Assembly: GCA_024036415.1 (NCBI GenBank)
Contig: JAMWET010005075.1
Location: 347,501-411,500, forward strand
DNA from: Prochilodus magdalenae
Taxonomy: Eukaryota > Chordata > Actinopteri > Characiformes > Prochilodontidae
Direction: 5' to 3'
DNA length: 64,000 bases
The number at the start of each line of letters is the position of its first letter. The first letter of the stretch is position 1. Shown piece after piece: positions 11,388-23,879 of the stretch. The position numbers and the translations under genes were made by a program. The notes under the pieces are model-generated. The model ran no database searches and was not told the origin of the DNA. It saw only the letters and a program-made list of their open reading frames with translations.

Positions 11388-11417
11388 GGGGTGTCTTCTA
11401 TGATGTATGTCTCTTGC

Positions 11418-11472
<55 letters not shown>

Positions 11473-13849
11473 GTCTGAAATGTATCAAGGACTTTAATGA
11501 GGTTAATGTAAAGAATGGCCAGCCCAGCCGAGACTTACTTACTTACATATTATGCGATTCATATAGACAGCACAGGAAACCATATATAATTGGACAGTTG
11601 GCTGCCTGGTTGTTTCCTGCCTGCCTGTATGTCTGGACTATTTGTTCAAGCGAAAGAGAGATGACAAACAGTCTTAAGTAGCATTTGCCTTTAGCACAAT
11701 GCTCACACAGACACAGCCAAACCACTGTAAAGGTCAAAGGTACCATAAAGGCACAGTCAGATCTGAACAGACCACAGTACTGATCTGAGACTGCTCTTCT
11801 AAACTGATCTCCAGGCGTCAGCCATAGATTTGTCAAAGACTAGCATTGGAATAATAATACAGCTGCTTGAGCTCTGAACTGATTCCATCATTAAAGGCCA
11901 ATGATGAAGTGGAAAATGGCCATGTCACCCACTAAGGCTTTGTGGGATTTAGGGGTGCTTATGGCCAGCTACCCAATGATTCTTCAGTACCTCAAAATCT
12001 GCCATGGTGCAGTGTGATTTGGTTTAGTACTGGGGTCTGCAGATACGAAATGGTATGGTGAAACTCAGCTTTCAGGCTTCAGCGTTGTGTCGTCTGTTCG
12101 GGTGAGCTGACCAGTTTGTGATCTTCCTTGAGTATCATAATTAGCACTGTGAACGGCAAAGGTCGCATCACTCTGTCTGTAATTTTTTCTCTTCATCTGT
12201 TATTTATTTACGAAAGAGAGAGTGTGAATGTTCATTTTCCAGCTGCTGCTCAGATGACTGGTAGTTTGCTGCTGCTCCAGTAGTTAGTTGTTAGATGTTT
12301 TGCTGTGCACACACGCAAGGTATTATTTTGTGGACGGCAACAAGTTCATTACACACTAGATGCAATAGCTGTGCAGCGTGCCGCGCGACACGCTCCTATA
12401 TTAATCATTGTAGCCCTTCACACCGTCCCCAGACATTACCACTAGTATAACTATAACCATACGCTACTGTGACACATGATCTCTTCACACCATCTACATA
12501 AAGTTTATTTAAGCACTATATAGACCATGCAGATGTTTGTTTTACATGGAAATGCAGTGGACTGTCATGTGTCATGTGGATTGTTATTTGGGCAGTGCAT
12601 CGATACAGAACGACTGATGGTTTGGTTCCTACCATAGTCTCCATTCTGAACATTAAAAGCATCTCTGAAACATTTCTGCAAAAATGTGGTGGTTGGAACA
12701 TGGACAGAGTCATTCAGAGTGGTTTCCATGTGGAATGGTTTGTGGTAGAGAAACTTTTCCTCTCTGGTTTTATTTACAGTGGTGGTGATAGGAACCAGGG
12801 CTCCCGATGCCTACAGTATTAATGTAGCTACTTTATTTAGTGTCCAGAAGCAGCACTAAACCAACACCTGCCTTTATGAGTTTGTATATGTAATGGTGAC
12901 TATTTCTTTGGTGACTGTTTTGCCTCCAAACACCCAGCAAATTCTCCAAAATGACTTAAAAATAAATATACTTTAGACTTTAAACTTTCTCAGGGCTGTT
13001 GCAGTACAGTGTCCCAGATATCACATTTAAGTTTCTCTAGCACTGAGTATTTCATATCAAACCTCACCGATAACTTTCATATCTGAACCGTTTACTTATG
13101 TAGAGATCTGGAAGAATGTGTGGAATTCCCTCCTCACATCCTACCAGATGTGTTAAACTTCAGTGAATGGCACCGCACCCTGCTAAAGCCGGGAAAAGTG
13201 GAGAGTGTTGGACTGACCAGGTCAGTCACCTGATTTGACGTCCACTCAGCTTTTATTTTAGCTTCTGAAGACAACATCCAGGAAAATAAGCAAAAAGATA
13301 CTCGGCATCTGGTGATTTATGCGCTTTGGAAACGTCAGATATTCTTTGATTGTGGAGAATTTGTGACCAAGTACTAAAGCTTTGACGTTATATATATAAT
13401 AATCTAATGATAATCTTAGTGTGTCTGTGTGACATGTAGTCCTCACTTCGTCAACTTTATTATGTGAGAAAACAAGAGCCGAATCAGCAGCACTCATCGC
13501 TGTCTTATGACTCACCAGCTGTATTATATTACATAACAGGTAACCCGTTTAATCAAGTGTGTTACTCCGCCATTAATCCTAAGGCTTTTTTATTTAGTAC
13601 ATTGTTTAGTACTAGATTAAAACTAACATGTAATTTGTTCAGTTGTTGAAAGTAAAGGGCATACCATACTCATTTATTCAGTTTGTTCACTGCTTGCTAA
13701 CTAGCGGTTGTTATTTTGCATTATGGCGTGGACTTCCTCACTCGCTCTGTTTGCAATGTGGGCCCACTTTAAGCTGGAAATGAAAACCTCTAGTCTCTGC
13801 AGCACCTGTGTTTTTACTGGGCTGCAAATCGTCCAGAGAAGTTGAGTTA
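10791..13849 (+). other. Putative tmem51 intron 1, mostly unique
   Basis: Contains a (CTGT)n tract at about 11350-11387 and a (GATA)n tract at about 11398-11472. No exon, RNA gene or classifiable transposon was recognised in the rest. Confidence 0.5.
11350..11472. repeat. (CTGT)n and (GATA)n microsatellites
   Basis: About ten CTGT units are followed, after a 25-base spacer, by about eighteen GATA units. The two motifs are the same GACA/GATA pair as the 4.6-5.6 kb array, with GACA on the opposite strand. Confidence 0.95.
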
Positions 13850-14300
13850 CACTCATCATCAGAAAGGAAGTGTCAGATTGCAGTGCTATTCAGATGGAAG
13901 ATAAAGGTTAGCAGGACCGATAAGTGATGATACATTTAGACTGATACAAGTAATATTTATTGAGCTACACATACAGAAGTAGTGTCTCTCGGTATGCTGG
14001 CGTTCTGGGTTGCCATGACAGACTTGCACGATACCTTTGCAGTGTTTGGCAATGTTAATGTGGTGTTAAGGCCAATCCTCATAACGGTCTGTGTGCATGT
14101 AGTCCTGCCAATAGTGCTGGCACTAACAAGATGACTCATGGAGGACATCACTGCTGGCTGATTGTCTCCAGTTGTGGCTGTTGGGTCAGTCAGGTACAGA
14201 GACAAGACCTGTCCTTGCTTACATAACATGCGTGACAGAGTGTGAAACTTGAATCATTCGTACGTCACACAAAGTCAGACTGTTTGCGCAACTGTTCTTT
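13850..14300 (-). pseudogene. Decayed Tc1-like element, family T1 copy C (partial)
   Basis: Shares CACTCATCATCA, GCTACACA-ACAGAAGTAGTG-like sequence, AACGGTCTGTGTGCATGTAG and GGAGGACATCACTGCTGGCT with copies A and D. Minus-strand frames show GRTTCTQTVMRIGLNTTLTL, the HTH-side part of the family, but the catalytic region is missing. It is an internal-deletion derivative. Confidence 0.65.
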
Positions 14301-16685
14301 TGATAAAAAGTGTCTATATATCTCTCTCATCGGGAGAAGGAGGGAGAGAGCCTGCAAATGGTATATGTTCTATGTATATAATGATAACTGTTACAAATGC
14401 ATTCCAGAATTCCAGGTTCTGTTGTCTGATATGCTGCAACATTCCTTATCATCTTGTGGCAAATTTCTTAAATTCTCCAGCTGTTATGGACTGCAAGCTC
14501 AGGCCTGTTCCCCCTCCTATGATTTTCCAGCTATTCCAGTCTTTCTCTTCTTGTATCTTATCCCTCCTCCCTTAAGCCACAGTCACACAGTTGGTTGCAT
14601 GTCCAAGGCATTTCCAGGCAGCTGAACTTAAGGCAGATGAATTGACATGAGTTGCTTGAGCACGGTTGCAGTTGACCTGTTATTTATAATGTGGGTGTAG
14701 CATTTTGAGAAGTGCTGGGGTTGAGGCCTGGATAACATACAAAACTTGATTAGGCTGCAAGAGAGCAAGAAAACAAACCTGCCAGTTCACACATGCTGGA
14801 CTTGGCTCTGCATATTCCGTTTGGGAAATGGTGAAATGTGAAGTCTCTGCTGTGTGGAAAAATGTATACCTTTCAAAAAACAATGAACGTGGGATTAAAC
14901 AAGCCATTGATTTTCTTCCAGTTTCTACGTCACAGCAAAGTAGCGAGTTCAATAGAACCGTACCCATAACCCCACCTTCACATGATTTCACAGCGAACAC
15001 CATTTCTGTAAACAAGAATAACTGTCATTGCAAGCCAGCTCTGCAGTGAGTCATGTTTTCAAACCCTTGTTTGTACAGGCAAGTAAACACCTGGTTAGTT
15101 TCTGTATGTCAGGTTACATGATGTTCCCTCCGAATGACTGCATCCCTTAAGCAACTGAAGATGTCCGTTCTGGTTTACTACAGTATGAGATCTTAATGGT
15201 ATGATGACACTCTCAGAAAATCCCATCGTAAGTGCTCTGAACGGTTATCAAATAATTTCTGTATGTGTGCGACAGAGCAGCCGGACTGATCTTAACTCAC
15301 AAACACGCGTATGGTGGCACTCTGAGCTCCCAGTGTTTCTCTACAGGGTCAGTTCAGCTTCAATGTGTGTCTCTGTGTGTAAGATGCCAATGATGCAGAT
15401 GTGCAGTGTAATGCTGGGACTCAGCCTCGCTTTGCTCTCCAACCCAGATAGCAGAGAACTGCGGTGATGGAAAATGAGACAGAGCACCTGAAGTGGATGC
15501 TAACCTGTTAACACACAAATTACTAGTTAGTAAACTAGTTTCACACATGAACTCAAGCAGCCCAATGCCGGTGGTGCTGGTTGTGTTACAGCACAGACTG
15601 TATTTCTCTCCACTGCACGTCAGAGCTGTGCTCCTGCACGTATTACCTGGATGTGTCTTTTAGAGACAATACACCTTTTACTGGCCACTGACATTCTCAG
15701 TTTGGTTGTTGCTTCAATTCCCCACTCTCTAAACAACTTGATGTACATATAAGCTTCATAGTAGTTACCAAGTAACCCATAGCTGTTGGTGAAACGTCAC
15801 ACATTAGTGTTTTATATTAAGCAAAATTTTATGTGGGAGTTTATGGTGCCAATGCACATGACGGTCACCGATTTTCTTTTTGTGCCTGTCTGGAAATTAT
15901 GCTCCATGTGTGTGATATATAGGTTACATATTTACATAAGCACAGGTGTACGCATTGACACTTCCTTATAGTTATTGAACTGCAAGGTCACACTTTAATA
16001 AAGGTATATCTTGTGGGAGATACTGTCATGGGCGTCATATATCAGGCACCGGTGGAAAGCTTGCACTGCCAGTGGTCATAATATACATGGTATCATACAT
16101 CTTTGTTTTTTTTACTGTAGCTCTTGGACCTTTAAGGTATTCAGAACCCGGAAATGCCAGAGTTGCACATCTTAATTTCTTACACCAGAGCACAAAAACT
16201 CTGGCACACATACCACAAAGTCACCTGACATCCAGTACAAGAAGTGTATAAAATCATTTACAGGAGCTCTAAAAACCTGACCCAAAACGCACTGACGGAA
16301 TTATCATTTCCTTGCAGACTGGAGATCAGTTGTGCCCTGAATTATAGGGATTTAAGAGCAGAAGTTCTAGGAAATGGTTTTATGGGAAGGCCCACAGTTA
16401 TATATCCTTCCTGGAGTTATGTGTGGTGAAATAGCAGTACATGCATGTCAGTCAGGTGTTTTTATTGTCATTCCTCTGTATAAATTGGAACGAAGTGTCA
16501 TTCCTCAGGCCTTGTGGTGCAACACACAGCAGCAGCACAATGTACAGGGCTATATAGAGAACAAATACATAATGGAGTGTAAAACCAGTGCAGAACATAA
16601 TAAATATCATCCCAGTCTAATGACAACATGTATCTCCACTTTTGTCCATTTTTACTTTTATGCATCATTTGAACACATCAGCTGC
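14301..16685 (+). other. tmem51 intron, nothing recognised
   Basis: Mostly unique sequence without exon signals I can support. Several short open frames are present but none resembles a known family. Confidence 0.4.
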
Positions 16686-16689
16686 TCTT

Positions 16690-17520
16690 TACACTGAGTG
16701 AGAATCGAATGATGAATGGACCAACAGAAATGTCCCAAAACTGCTTGGAAAGACGTCTGGTTCCATTGACTTACATTAAAATTAAACACAGTTTTTGGCC
16801 TCTCCTGTAAAGTTGCCATTTTGGAGATACCTGTTTTTCTTTGGACAGCGAAGATATACATAAATAAACCACCCAATAAATAATATACAGGACAAAAAGC
16901 TCAGCCTGTGACTGAAACATACCTGATGGTGTTGTATTCCTCCACAAGCACGAATAACAGCTGGGATTGGATTTGGCATGGACTGGACAGGTTTCTGGAT
17001 GTAGGCCACATCAATGGTGTGAATTGCACAGTAGGGTCAGATTTGGTGGAAGCCTTCATTGGCACAATTCCAAGGAGAGTCCCCTCTAGACTGGGATTTA
17101 TACCACTTCTGGTAGACCCATATAACCGTACGCTTCCATACACCTGCAGATTCATCTACTTCCTTCACACTGTGGCACACCACAACCACTTTGGCATAGA
17201 GAACCAGAGAGCTAATGCTACTTTCTCTTGTACAGGCAGCTTCTGTCCATTCTGAAAAACGTCCTGTTCCATACATATTTGAGCTGATTTGTGATCGTCT
17301 CAATATTGACTCACTGTATTTTATTGGCTGTCATTCTGCCATTATACTTAGTTTGTTGTCTGTGCTCATCTGGACATTCGTTGGTTGATGATTCATCAAA
17401 TAGAATTAAACTACCTTAGTCACTGAGCCTTTAAGACTGACATACATAAATGACCTGTGTTCTAAATGGCTGCCCTGTTTTCTGGCTCATTAAAAAAGTC
17501 TGGCCTTAAATGGACTTCTC
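16690..17520 (+). repeat. Interspersed repeat family R1, copy 2, interrupted
   Basis: The left part (about 16690-16865) carries AACTGCTTGGAAAGACGTCT, GGTTCCATTGACTTACATTA and AGTTGCCATTTTGGAGATAC. The right part (about 17440-17500) carries AAATGACCTGTGTTCTAAAT and GGCTGCCCTG. The roughly 570 bases between them are foreign and include a likely Tc1-like fragment, so this copy was split by a later insertion. Confidence 0.6.
16920..17300 (-). pseudogene. Possible Tc1-like transposase tail
   Basis: Minus-strand sequence includes VQSMPNPIPAVIRACGGIQH, which resembles the SMP-x-R-x-x-A-V-I-x-A-x-GG end of Tc1-like transposases. Nothing upstream in the same strand confirms the catalytic domain. The call is tentative. 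Confidence 0.35.
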
Positions 17521-20160
17521 GGTGTAGCGGGTGATGATCTTGTATACTGGCCGAAGTTCTTCCAGAACTATGAGTCATAACCTTTATACCAGTGTGCTAC
17601 AAACTAGCAGAGATAACACAGTGTGTGTAAAGCACAGAGCCTAATCGACAAAGCCTGGGTAGTTGAATGGCCGATGATGCAATCAGTTTTTTGTCACGCT
17701 TTAGTAAAATAAGGAAACGTGCCAAAGGCCGGGAATCCGCAGCTGAAGCTGCTATCGATTCCAGCAGGGTCGGATATAGGCTCCAGTGCAAGCCCAAAGT
17801 ACAATGGCTTTTACTGATGGCTCTGGGCTGGTCAGGCTCCTGATGTAAAGCCTATAGAGATTATTTGGTCTCACATTAGATACAAATCAGTCTGGAAGTG
17901 TTACGTTGTTGTTTGTAGCCGTCAGTGCTGAGCGGAACAATACTGACTGTTCTTTCTAAAAGCCTGTTGACCAGTAAGACCACAAGACATCAAAGAGAAA
18001 GGCTCTCCCGCACTGGCGCGCTTTATCTGTTTAATGATTTGTTGTTCAGATCATTAACAGCTTAATGTTTTGCCCATTTGGGCTTGGCCTGTTTTTTCCC
18101 ACAGGTGTGTAGGTGTAAGGACAAGCGTTGGTGCATGTATGAGGCATTTGGCTAGAGAGATTTCTACGTGAAACAGCATTTCACACCAATTTTTGCCAGG
18201 TGCAGAGAAGCTGTGACATAAACATCCTGTAACCTAAATCTCTGGACTGAGGAGTGAACAGTTTTGGTATTGTAACCGTGTTTACGAAGGGCTCCAAACA
18301 CTTTTCTTTACAAACACAGAGCACAGTCCTGTTTTCCATTACGAGGGCCCTTTCATATTCCTGGACAGTGGAAGTAAGCCACAGTGTTCACGGAAGTAAG
18401 CCGCAGTGTTCAGGGATAACTGTAGTAAGTAAGTTGTAGTGCGTCTGCCAAGAAACCAGGATCCTACAGTCAGAATTCGAGAAGGTAAGTGGCAGTAAGT
18501 CATCAGGGATTAGGGTTTCCCGTTACCTTTAGAGGTAAGAGAAAAAGGCCTCTGTCTATGAAGGAAGGACTGAAGCCTTTTAATAAATATCAGATTTATC
18601 TACACTTACACAGACGGGAAGAGGAAATAAAACCCCAGTATGTTTAATAAGGTCAGCCTTTAATGACAGGGTGATTTCCCAGTCCTTGAATTCTTTGTGA
18701 ATTTTTTTACCTTTCTTTTCTGCTCGTATATCCTCAGCTGTGAACCTGCTGGAATCTTTAATGCTTAGGGAAAAGGGATACCGATCTGATTGTTTCATAA
18801 GAAACTGTAATTGGAGTAGATTCATAAATATGAAATTCATAAATCAAAAAAAAATTTCTCCGTACAGTGTTGTTATGGATAAGACTACATCATAAACATC
18901 AAATGTAATTAATCGGCAAACCAACACATAAAATCATGAAAGCATTTTGGAGAAACTGACATTGCAGTTTTTCTGTCCCTGCCAGATATATTGGGATATG
19001 AAAACAATATTCAGGAATTCTCACCAGATGATTTTACCATCAATATTTAGAAAACATTACTCAGTGTATAAATGTTCGGGGGGTGAAAATAAAAATAAAA
19101 AAAGCTGGATATGACACCATGACTCTGCAAATCAGAGAAGCCGTAAATCAGAGTCCTGGAACGTTGAGTGTTTTTTTTTTTTTTCCCTCTTTGTGCGATG
19201 TGAATACTGTGCATGTGCACACTGCAGTGACGCTCCTGAAACAATGCACTGTGCAGCCCTTAAACGCAGCACTGCGTCTTGTGCAAACAAGGCTTCAGGC
19301 TTTATTGAATCTACTGAAACGTTAAAGACAGCCTAATGTTATATTCATAGTTAAACCCGTGTTGATGAGCCTTGGTCCTGGAGGCCCACTGTCCCGTACA
19401 TTTGGTTCTTTCAAAGCGTTAACTCTTTAACTCAGTTATTTTTATCAGGTCCATGTGACCTGTAGTAGCTGTTTGCTGTCCTAAACTGTGTGGAAGCTTT
19501 GCCTGAGTCCCGCTGACCCATCCAATGATCCTGCTATTTAGTCACAGACGAATTAGACACTTCTTCCTTTGCCGCAGAAAACACTAAACGCCTCTCATGC
19601 CTTTTAAAGACTGTCGTCGTAGTCCTCTAGCAGCCGTTGCTGTTCAGGGTTTTTACTGTGATGAGCTACTTGGTAACAGTGACGGAGCTTCATTCAGTCT
19701 TTCAACTCTGGTTCTAACTGTCACTACCGCTGTAACAGTCATCCGTTACTCTATTCAATACTGCATGTGAATAAAATTATCATATTTGTGCTTTTTTCAT
19801 TGCTATCCAGTATCACCCTGAGGAGGATGGGTTTCGCTTTTCAGTCTTGGCTCCTCTCGAGGTTCCTCCCTTATGCTCTAATAGTGTGTGTTGTGTGTTT
19901 TTTTTGTTTTTTTTTTAATATTATTTTATTTATTTATTTTTTTAGTTTTTCCCCTTTCCACTGCAGATGAATTCTCTGTAAAGCTGCTTTGTAATAATCG
20001 CTGCTTTAAAAAACGTTATGAAAATGAACTTGCACTGCACAATATATTATTATTTCAGGATTGTCACTGCTGTGTGTGCATGTGCTACACTGACATTTCA
20101 GAACATACGATGTTAAGTAAGACAAATGAAATTGAAACCAGTCATACTACAACTTTCTGA
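17521..20160 (+). other. tmem51 intron, nothing recognised
   Basis: Unique-looking sequence. A small tandem duplication (GGAAGTAAGCC-C/G-CAGTGTTCA, two copies) lies at about 18366-18412. A T-rich low-complexity stretch lies at 19895-19950. Confidence 0.4.
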
Positions 20161-20162
20161 TT

Positions 20163-20380
20163 TAAGGCTTCTTGGATACACAGCGAAGAGTAGTTACAGC
20201 GCTCTCCTGCTTTTGTGTTTGGTGCACTGAAACCGGCTCACAACCTTATTCAGTGAATGATGTTTTTATAAACGCTGTTTACGTCATCTATAAATTCCTG
20301 AGTAATTTTTTTTCATATTGCAATATACATCACATGGCATGTCAGTTTTTTCCAGTGTCAGGCAGACCTCATCTGTATCT
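20163..20380 (+). repeat. Interspersed repeat family R2, copy 1
   Basis: The segment TAAGGCTTCTTGGATACACA, followed by GCGAAGAGTA and TTGTGTTTGGTG, recurs with substitutions at 49729-49803. Weaker similarity continues through TTTTTCCAGTGTC at about 20345 and 49905. No coding content; class unknown. Confidence 0.6.
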
Positions 20381-20940
20381 ACTTAGAAGTTGTGTAAACT
20401 ACATGTAGGATGGTTCATATCTGCTGTATCGCTGTACCAACAGCTCCGCTGCTCAAAGTTAAAACTAGGCAGTCCAGAGTCAAAGTGGACTCCAGAAAAC
20501 CTGGTCTTGTGCATCGCTCGGCAGGGCTAACAGAACCAGCTCTGTCTTTGTGTACCTTATGTAACACAAGCATTGGTGGAACATTTACTTATTTATTAGT
20601 AACAGTTAATTGGATAATCATTAACATATTCACAAGAATCTTTGTAGAATTGTTGTGTCTAATATAACGACCTCATGACTGTGTGAAGTAAATCAGTGGT
20701 CGTTTATCTTTAGGGTTTTTATTAGTCTTACAGAAACAGAATACGTAATAAATGATCAGAGATAGTTATTATATGGTGCTGGTCACAGCAAGGTGTCTTT
20801 ACTCTGTTAGCATTACTAGTCCAGAACGTCTGTGTATTGGTCAGTCCCCAGTTCTGACCATTCTAAAATCCCACCTCTGGAATTCCTTTAGTGCTGTAAA
20901 CTGTTTAGCCTGGATAACTGCATTATGTCTGCAAGCCATT
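20381..20940 (+). other. tmem51 intron, nothing recognised
   Basis: No exon, RNA or classified repeat recognised. Confidence 0.35.
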
Positions 20941-21040
20941 GTGTCCAATCTTATCCGCATTGGGCTGGTGTGGCTACAGGTGTTCATTCCAACAAAGCAG
21001 CCACATGTGCCCTTTCCAGATAAGATTGGACACCCCTGTC
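20941..21040. repeat. Foldback element remnant (TIR GTGTCCAATCTTATC)
   Basis: Starts with GTGTCCAATCTTATCCGCAT at about 20940 and ends with the inverted counterpart GATAAGATTGGACAC at about 21022-21036. From memory, fish genomes carry many foldback elements with this end sequence and arms rich in AACAAAGCAG and GGTGTTCATTCC. Only part of such an element is present here. Confidence 0.6.
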
Positions 21041-21490
21041 CTAGAGTATCCAAACACGTCTTTTAATTAATGAATGCAGACATTTCAGGTACACCCATTA
21101 CTGACTCATGCATTCAATAACACACAGCTTGTGTAACCTCCTTAGAAAAGCAATGGCAACCATATAGAATTCTCCAGAGAGGCAGCACTAGAGACCAAGT
21201 TTACCACAATGAGTTGGTTGGTTGGTTTGCACTCCAAACCATTTATTTATTTATTTATTTATTTATTTTGGCCCGCCACCACCCCTATCCCCCCTCATCG
21301 GAGGACTTTTACGACTTTATTATTTATTACATTGTTCCCATTGTGTCCAATAAGGAGAGGGTATTACATATAACATACAGGTAAGGGTACATAACACGAT
21401 AGAAAGATGATACATAGATATACAGCATTGATATCAAAACAAAAGAAAGACTAACAAATCAAGAAAAGGAAAAAAAATGGGGGGAAAATA
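21041..21490 (+). other. tmem51 intron with short (TTTA)n run
   Basis: (ATTT)n at about 21240-21268, otherwise unremarkable AT-rich intron. Confidence 0.4.
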
Positions 21491-21493
21491 CAT

Positions 21494-21494
<1 letters not shown>

Positions 21495-21571
<77 letters not shown>

Positions 21572-21755
21572 CAATGATGATAATAGCCGTGTGTGTGTGT
21601 GTGTGTGGCATGGAAGTTTAGAAGTTACTGTGGGGCTTGTATTAGAGGTGTCCAATTTGTGTGGGTGTTTTTGTGGTTGATTGATTCAGATGACTTCTCC
21701 ATTGATATATATATATATATATATATATAGTCTATATATATATGTATATATGGGT

Positions 21756-21822
<67 letters not shown>

Positions 21823-21840
21823 ATATATATATATAGTCTA
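21495..21840. repeat. (TA)n / (TG)n microsatellite cluster
   Basis: (TA)n occupies about 21497-21567 and a short (TG)n about 21589-21607. A second set of TA runs separated by GTCTATATATA lies at 21705-21835. Confidence 0.95.
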
Positions 21841-22314
21841 TTAATAGCTTTTTCCAGTGGGTAAAGCTCATGTTATTTTGTTATTTTTTGTTTTCCAGTT
21901 CTTGAGTATGGTTTTCTTGGCAATGATTAGCGCCACAGACAAGACCCTATTGTTTTCTGCTGTTGTATTAGTTGATGATATGTTTCCTATGTCACTCAAC
22001 TTTAGTACCTGACCTCTCTAATGCAAATCCTCACAGCAATGTTCGAACATCTAGTGTAGTCTTCCCAGAAGGTTAGAGGCAGCGAGGAGTGTGACTGCAG
22101 TAAAGGGAGAACAAACTCCCTATCAGTATCCCTCATTTCGGTCACACTGGAAGAGCAGGTGTCTACAAGCTGCTGCACTTGTGTCTTTGTGATTGAATGT
22201 GCCCTGAAAGGAAACGTCATGCGAGCTGAAGAGTTTCTGTGTCTCAGTAGACTTCTTGAGACTGTGGTGTTGATCTGGACTGTGATAGCAGTTACATCTT
22301 CTTTTTGTTTTTAG

Positions 22315-22481
22315 ATCACCTTACTACAAACCAGAGAGGGTCCGCACTGCGCTTAGAGATGCACTACAAGATTACAAGGCCAGAGACTGCATGCAAGTAT
22401 GTGAATGAGCAAAAGACGAGGCAAGAGTGAAAGACAGAGGGAGTAAAGGATAAACTCTCATTCTCTATTGACAAGCTGAAC
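22315..22481 (+). other. tmem51: tmem51 5' UTR in coding exon
   Basis: A strong acceptor (CTTCTTTTTGTTTTTAG) ends at 22314. The 167 bases to the ATG at 22482 contain an in-frame stop (TGA 22406-22408) for the upstream frame described at 10031-10242. Confidence 0.55.
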
Positions 22482-22825
22482 ATGTCCCACGGTAGTGAAA
22501 TCCCATCCGGCTCCCACAGCATCAGCAGCTCCAGCAGTGCTTCCCAATATGCCACTGCAGCGCTGGGTGTGGGGCTGGTGGCCCTGGGCATCGTGATGGT
22601 GGTGTGGAGCGTGGTTCCAGCGGGCTCAGTCGGAAACAGCTCGCGGCCTGGCCAGGGAACGAGCTTGACCAATAACACATCAGTAGCAGCTTTCGTGATG
22701 CTCGGCGTAGGAGTGGCCATGCTCCTGTTGGCTTTCTGCCTGGGCGTACGCAACAAACGTCAGGCGCGGAGACAGCCCCAGACCAATGCCAACACACAGA
22801 CAGACCATAGCCAGGAGGAAGAGAG
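22482..22825 (+). CDS. tmem51: Transmembrane protein 51 (tmem51), coding exon 1
   Basis: The exon encodes a serine-rich amino end (MSHGSEIPSGSHSISSSSSA), a first membrane segment at about residues 22-45 (YATAALGVGLVALGIVMVVW), a short loop with N-S-S and N-N-T-S possible glycosylation sites, and a second membrane segment at about residues 67-87 (FVMLGVGVAMLLLAFCLGVR). A basic/polar tail ends EEE. The last codon is split (AG before GTAAGA, phase 2). Human TMEM51 has the same plan (ALTAIGLGMLVLGVIMAMWN; VLVGAGVMLLLLSICLSIRD). The function is poorly known; the two helices with a short outer loop predict a small two-pass membrane protein. The ATG has A at -3. With the next exon the protein is 257 residues, close to the human length of about 253. 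Confidence 0.95.
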
Positions 22826-23879
22826 GTAAGAAGATGCACACTCAGACCTGATTTTTTTGGGGGTGGACAATTCACATATTAAACTTATTTAGTCACATGG
22901 GTTTAATGCAGTTTTATATTCCAGTTTGTTTGGGGGCCATATTCTACTTTTTTGTTCATAATCTAAAAAAAAAAATTTTAATCTTTTAAAATTTATGTGG
23001 TTTAATGAAGCAAAAACAGTAACAATTAATGTACAATTAATTTTTCTAATTCTATTTATACCTTCTATCAAATTCTATTAATGGTTAAACTTGAATGGAA
23101 CATACATATCATCGCTGTCTAAAGAAAAACAGGCATCTTCAAAATGGCAATTTTACAGGAGAGGCCAAAAATCTCATTTAATTTGAATGAAAGTCAATGG
23201 AACCAGAGGTCTTTCCAAGCGGTTTTGGGCCATTTCTGTTCATCCAATTTTCATTAAATTTCTACACAATGCAAAAAGCAGCTCATGTGATCATAATGAG
23301 TTATAAATAAAAGTTAATGAAAAAAAAAAAATCAGAGGAGAGACATGTTTTTCTTTGGACAGTGACGATATGTAAATGATCTCTGTCTGGAATGGCTGCC
23401 CGTGAGCATTCTGGGCTGAAATACCCTGTATAGCATCAGCATGACTGGGTGGAGTTAAACTACTGTAGGCTGAATAGGCTGATTTATGTAAATCCATGTT
23501 AACAATTAATCAATAAAAATGGAATAAATCAAAATTGTACCCGTTTTCATATGTGGAATGTATGGATTTGGGATTTTGACAATATTTACATAATAGATCA
23601 AACTTTTTATTGTACCAAAGCAAGTAGAAGTCAGTGTCCCATGATGTGGGCCCTTTAAACTTGACCTGGAATAACAGAGTTAGCCCAGGACTGAACAAAA
23701 TAAGGATGTACCCAGATTTGGGCTAGTTAATCACTGACAGTAGTTCCTGTTGTGGAAGTGAGGGACCTAGTTAACAAAAAGGAAGTGCAAGTGATGTATC
23801 ATGTTCTATAAAGATAACATGCTCTCAAATGACAAAGATGGAAGATAAGAGGATGTTTGTATTTGTGTGTTCCATGTAG
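22826..23879 (+). other. tmem51: tmem51 intron between coding exons
   Basis: A GT-AG phase-2 intron of 1054 bases. It contains the foldback R1-type repeat at 23100-23400 and is otherwise AT-rich and unremarkable. Confidence 0.85.
23100..23400. repeat. Interspersed repeat family R1, copy 3 (foldback form)
   Basis: The left part is inverted relative to copies 1 and 2: AAGAAAAACAGGCATCTTCA, AAAATGGCAATTTTACAGGA and GTCAATGGAACCAGAGGTCT. The right part (23340-23400) is direct: TTTTTCTTTGGACAGTGACG and ATGTAAATGATCTCTGT. The two parts share inverted ends (ATCGCTGTC-AAAGAAAAACA), so the copy can form a hairpin about 300 bases long, as expected of a foldback/MITE-like element. Confidence 0.6.
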
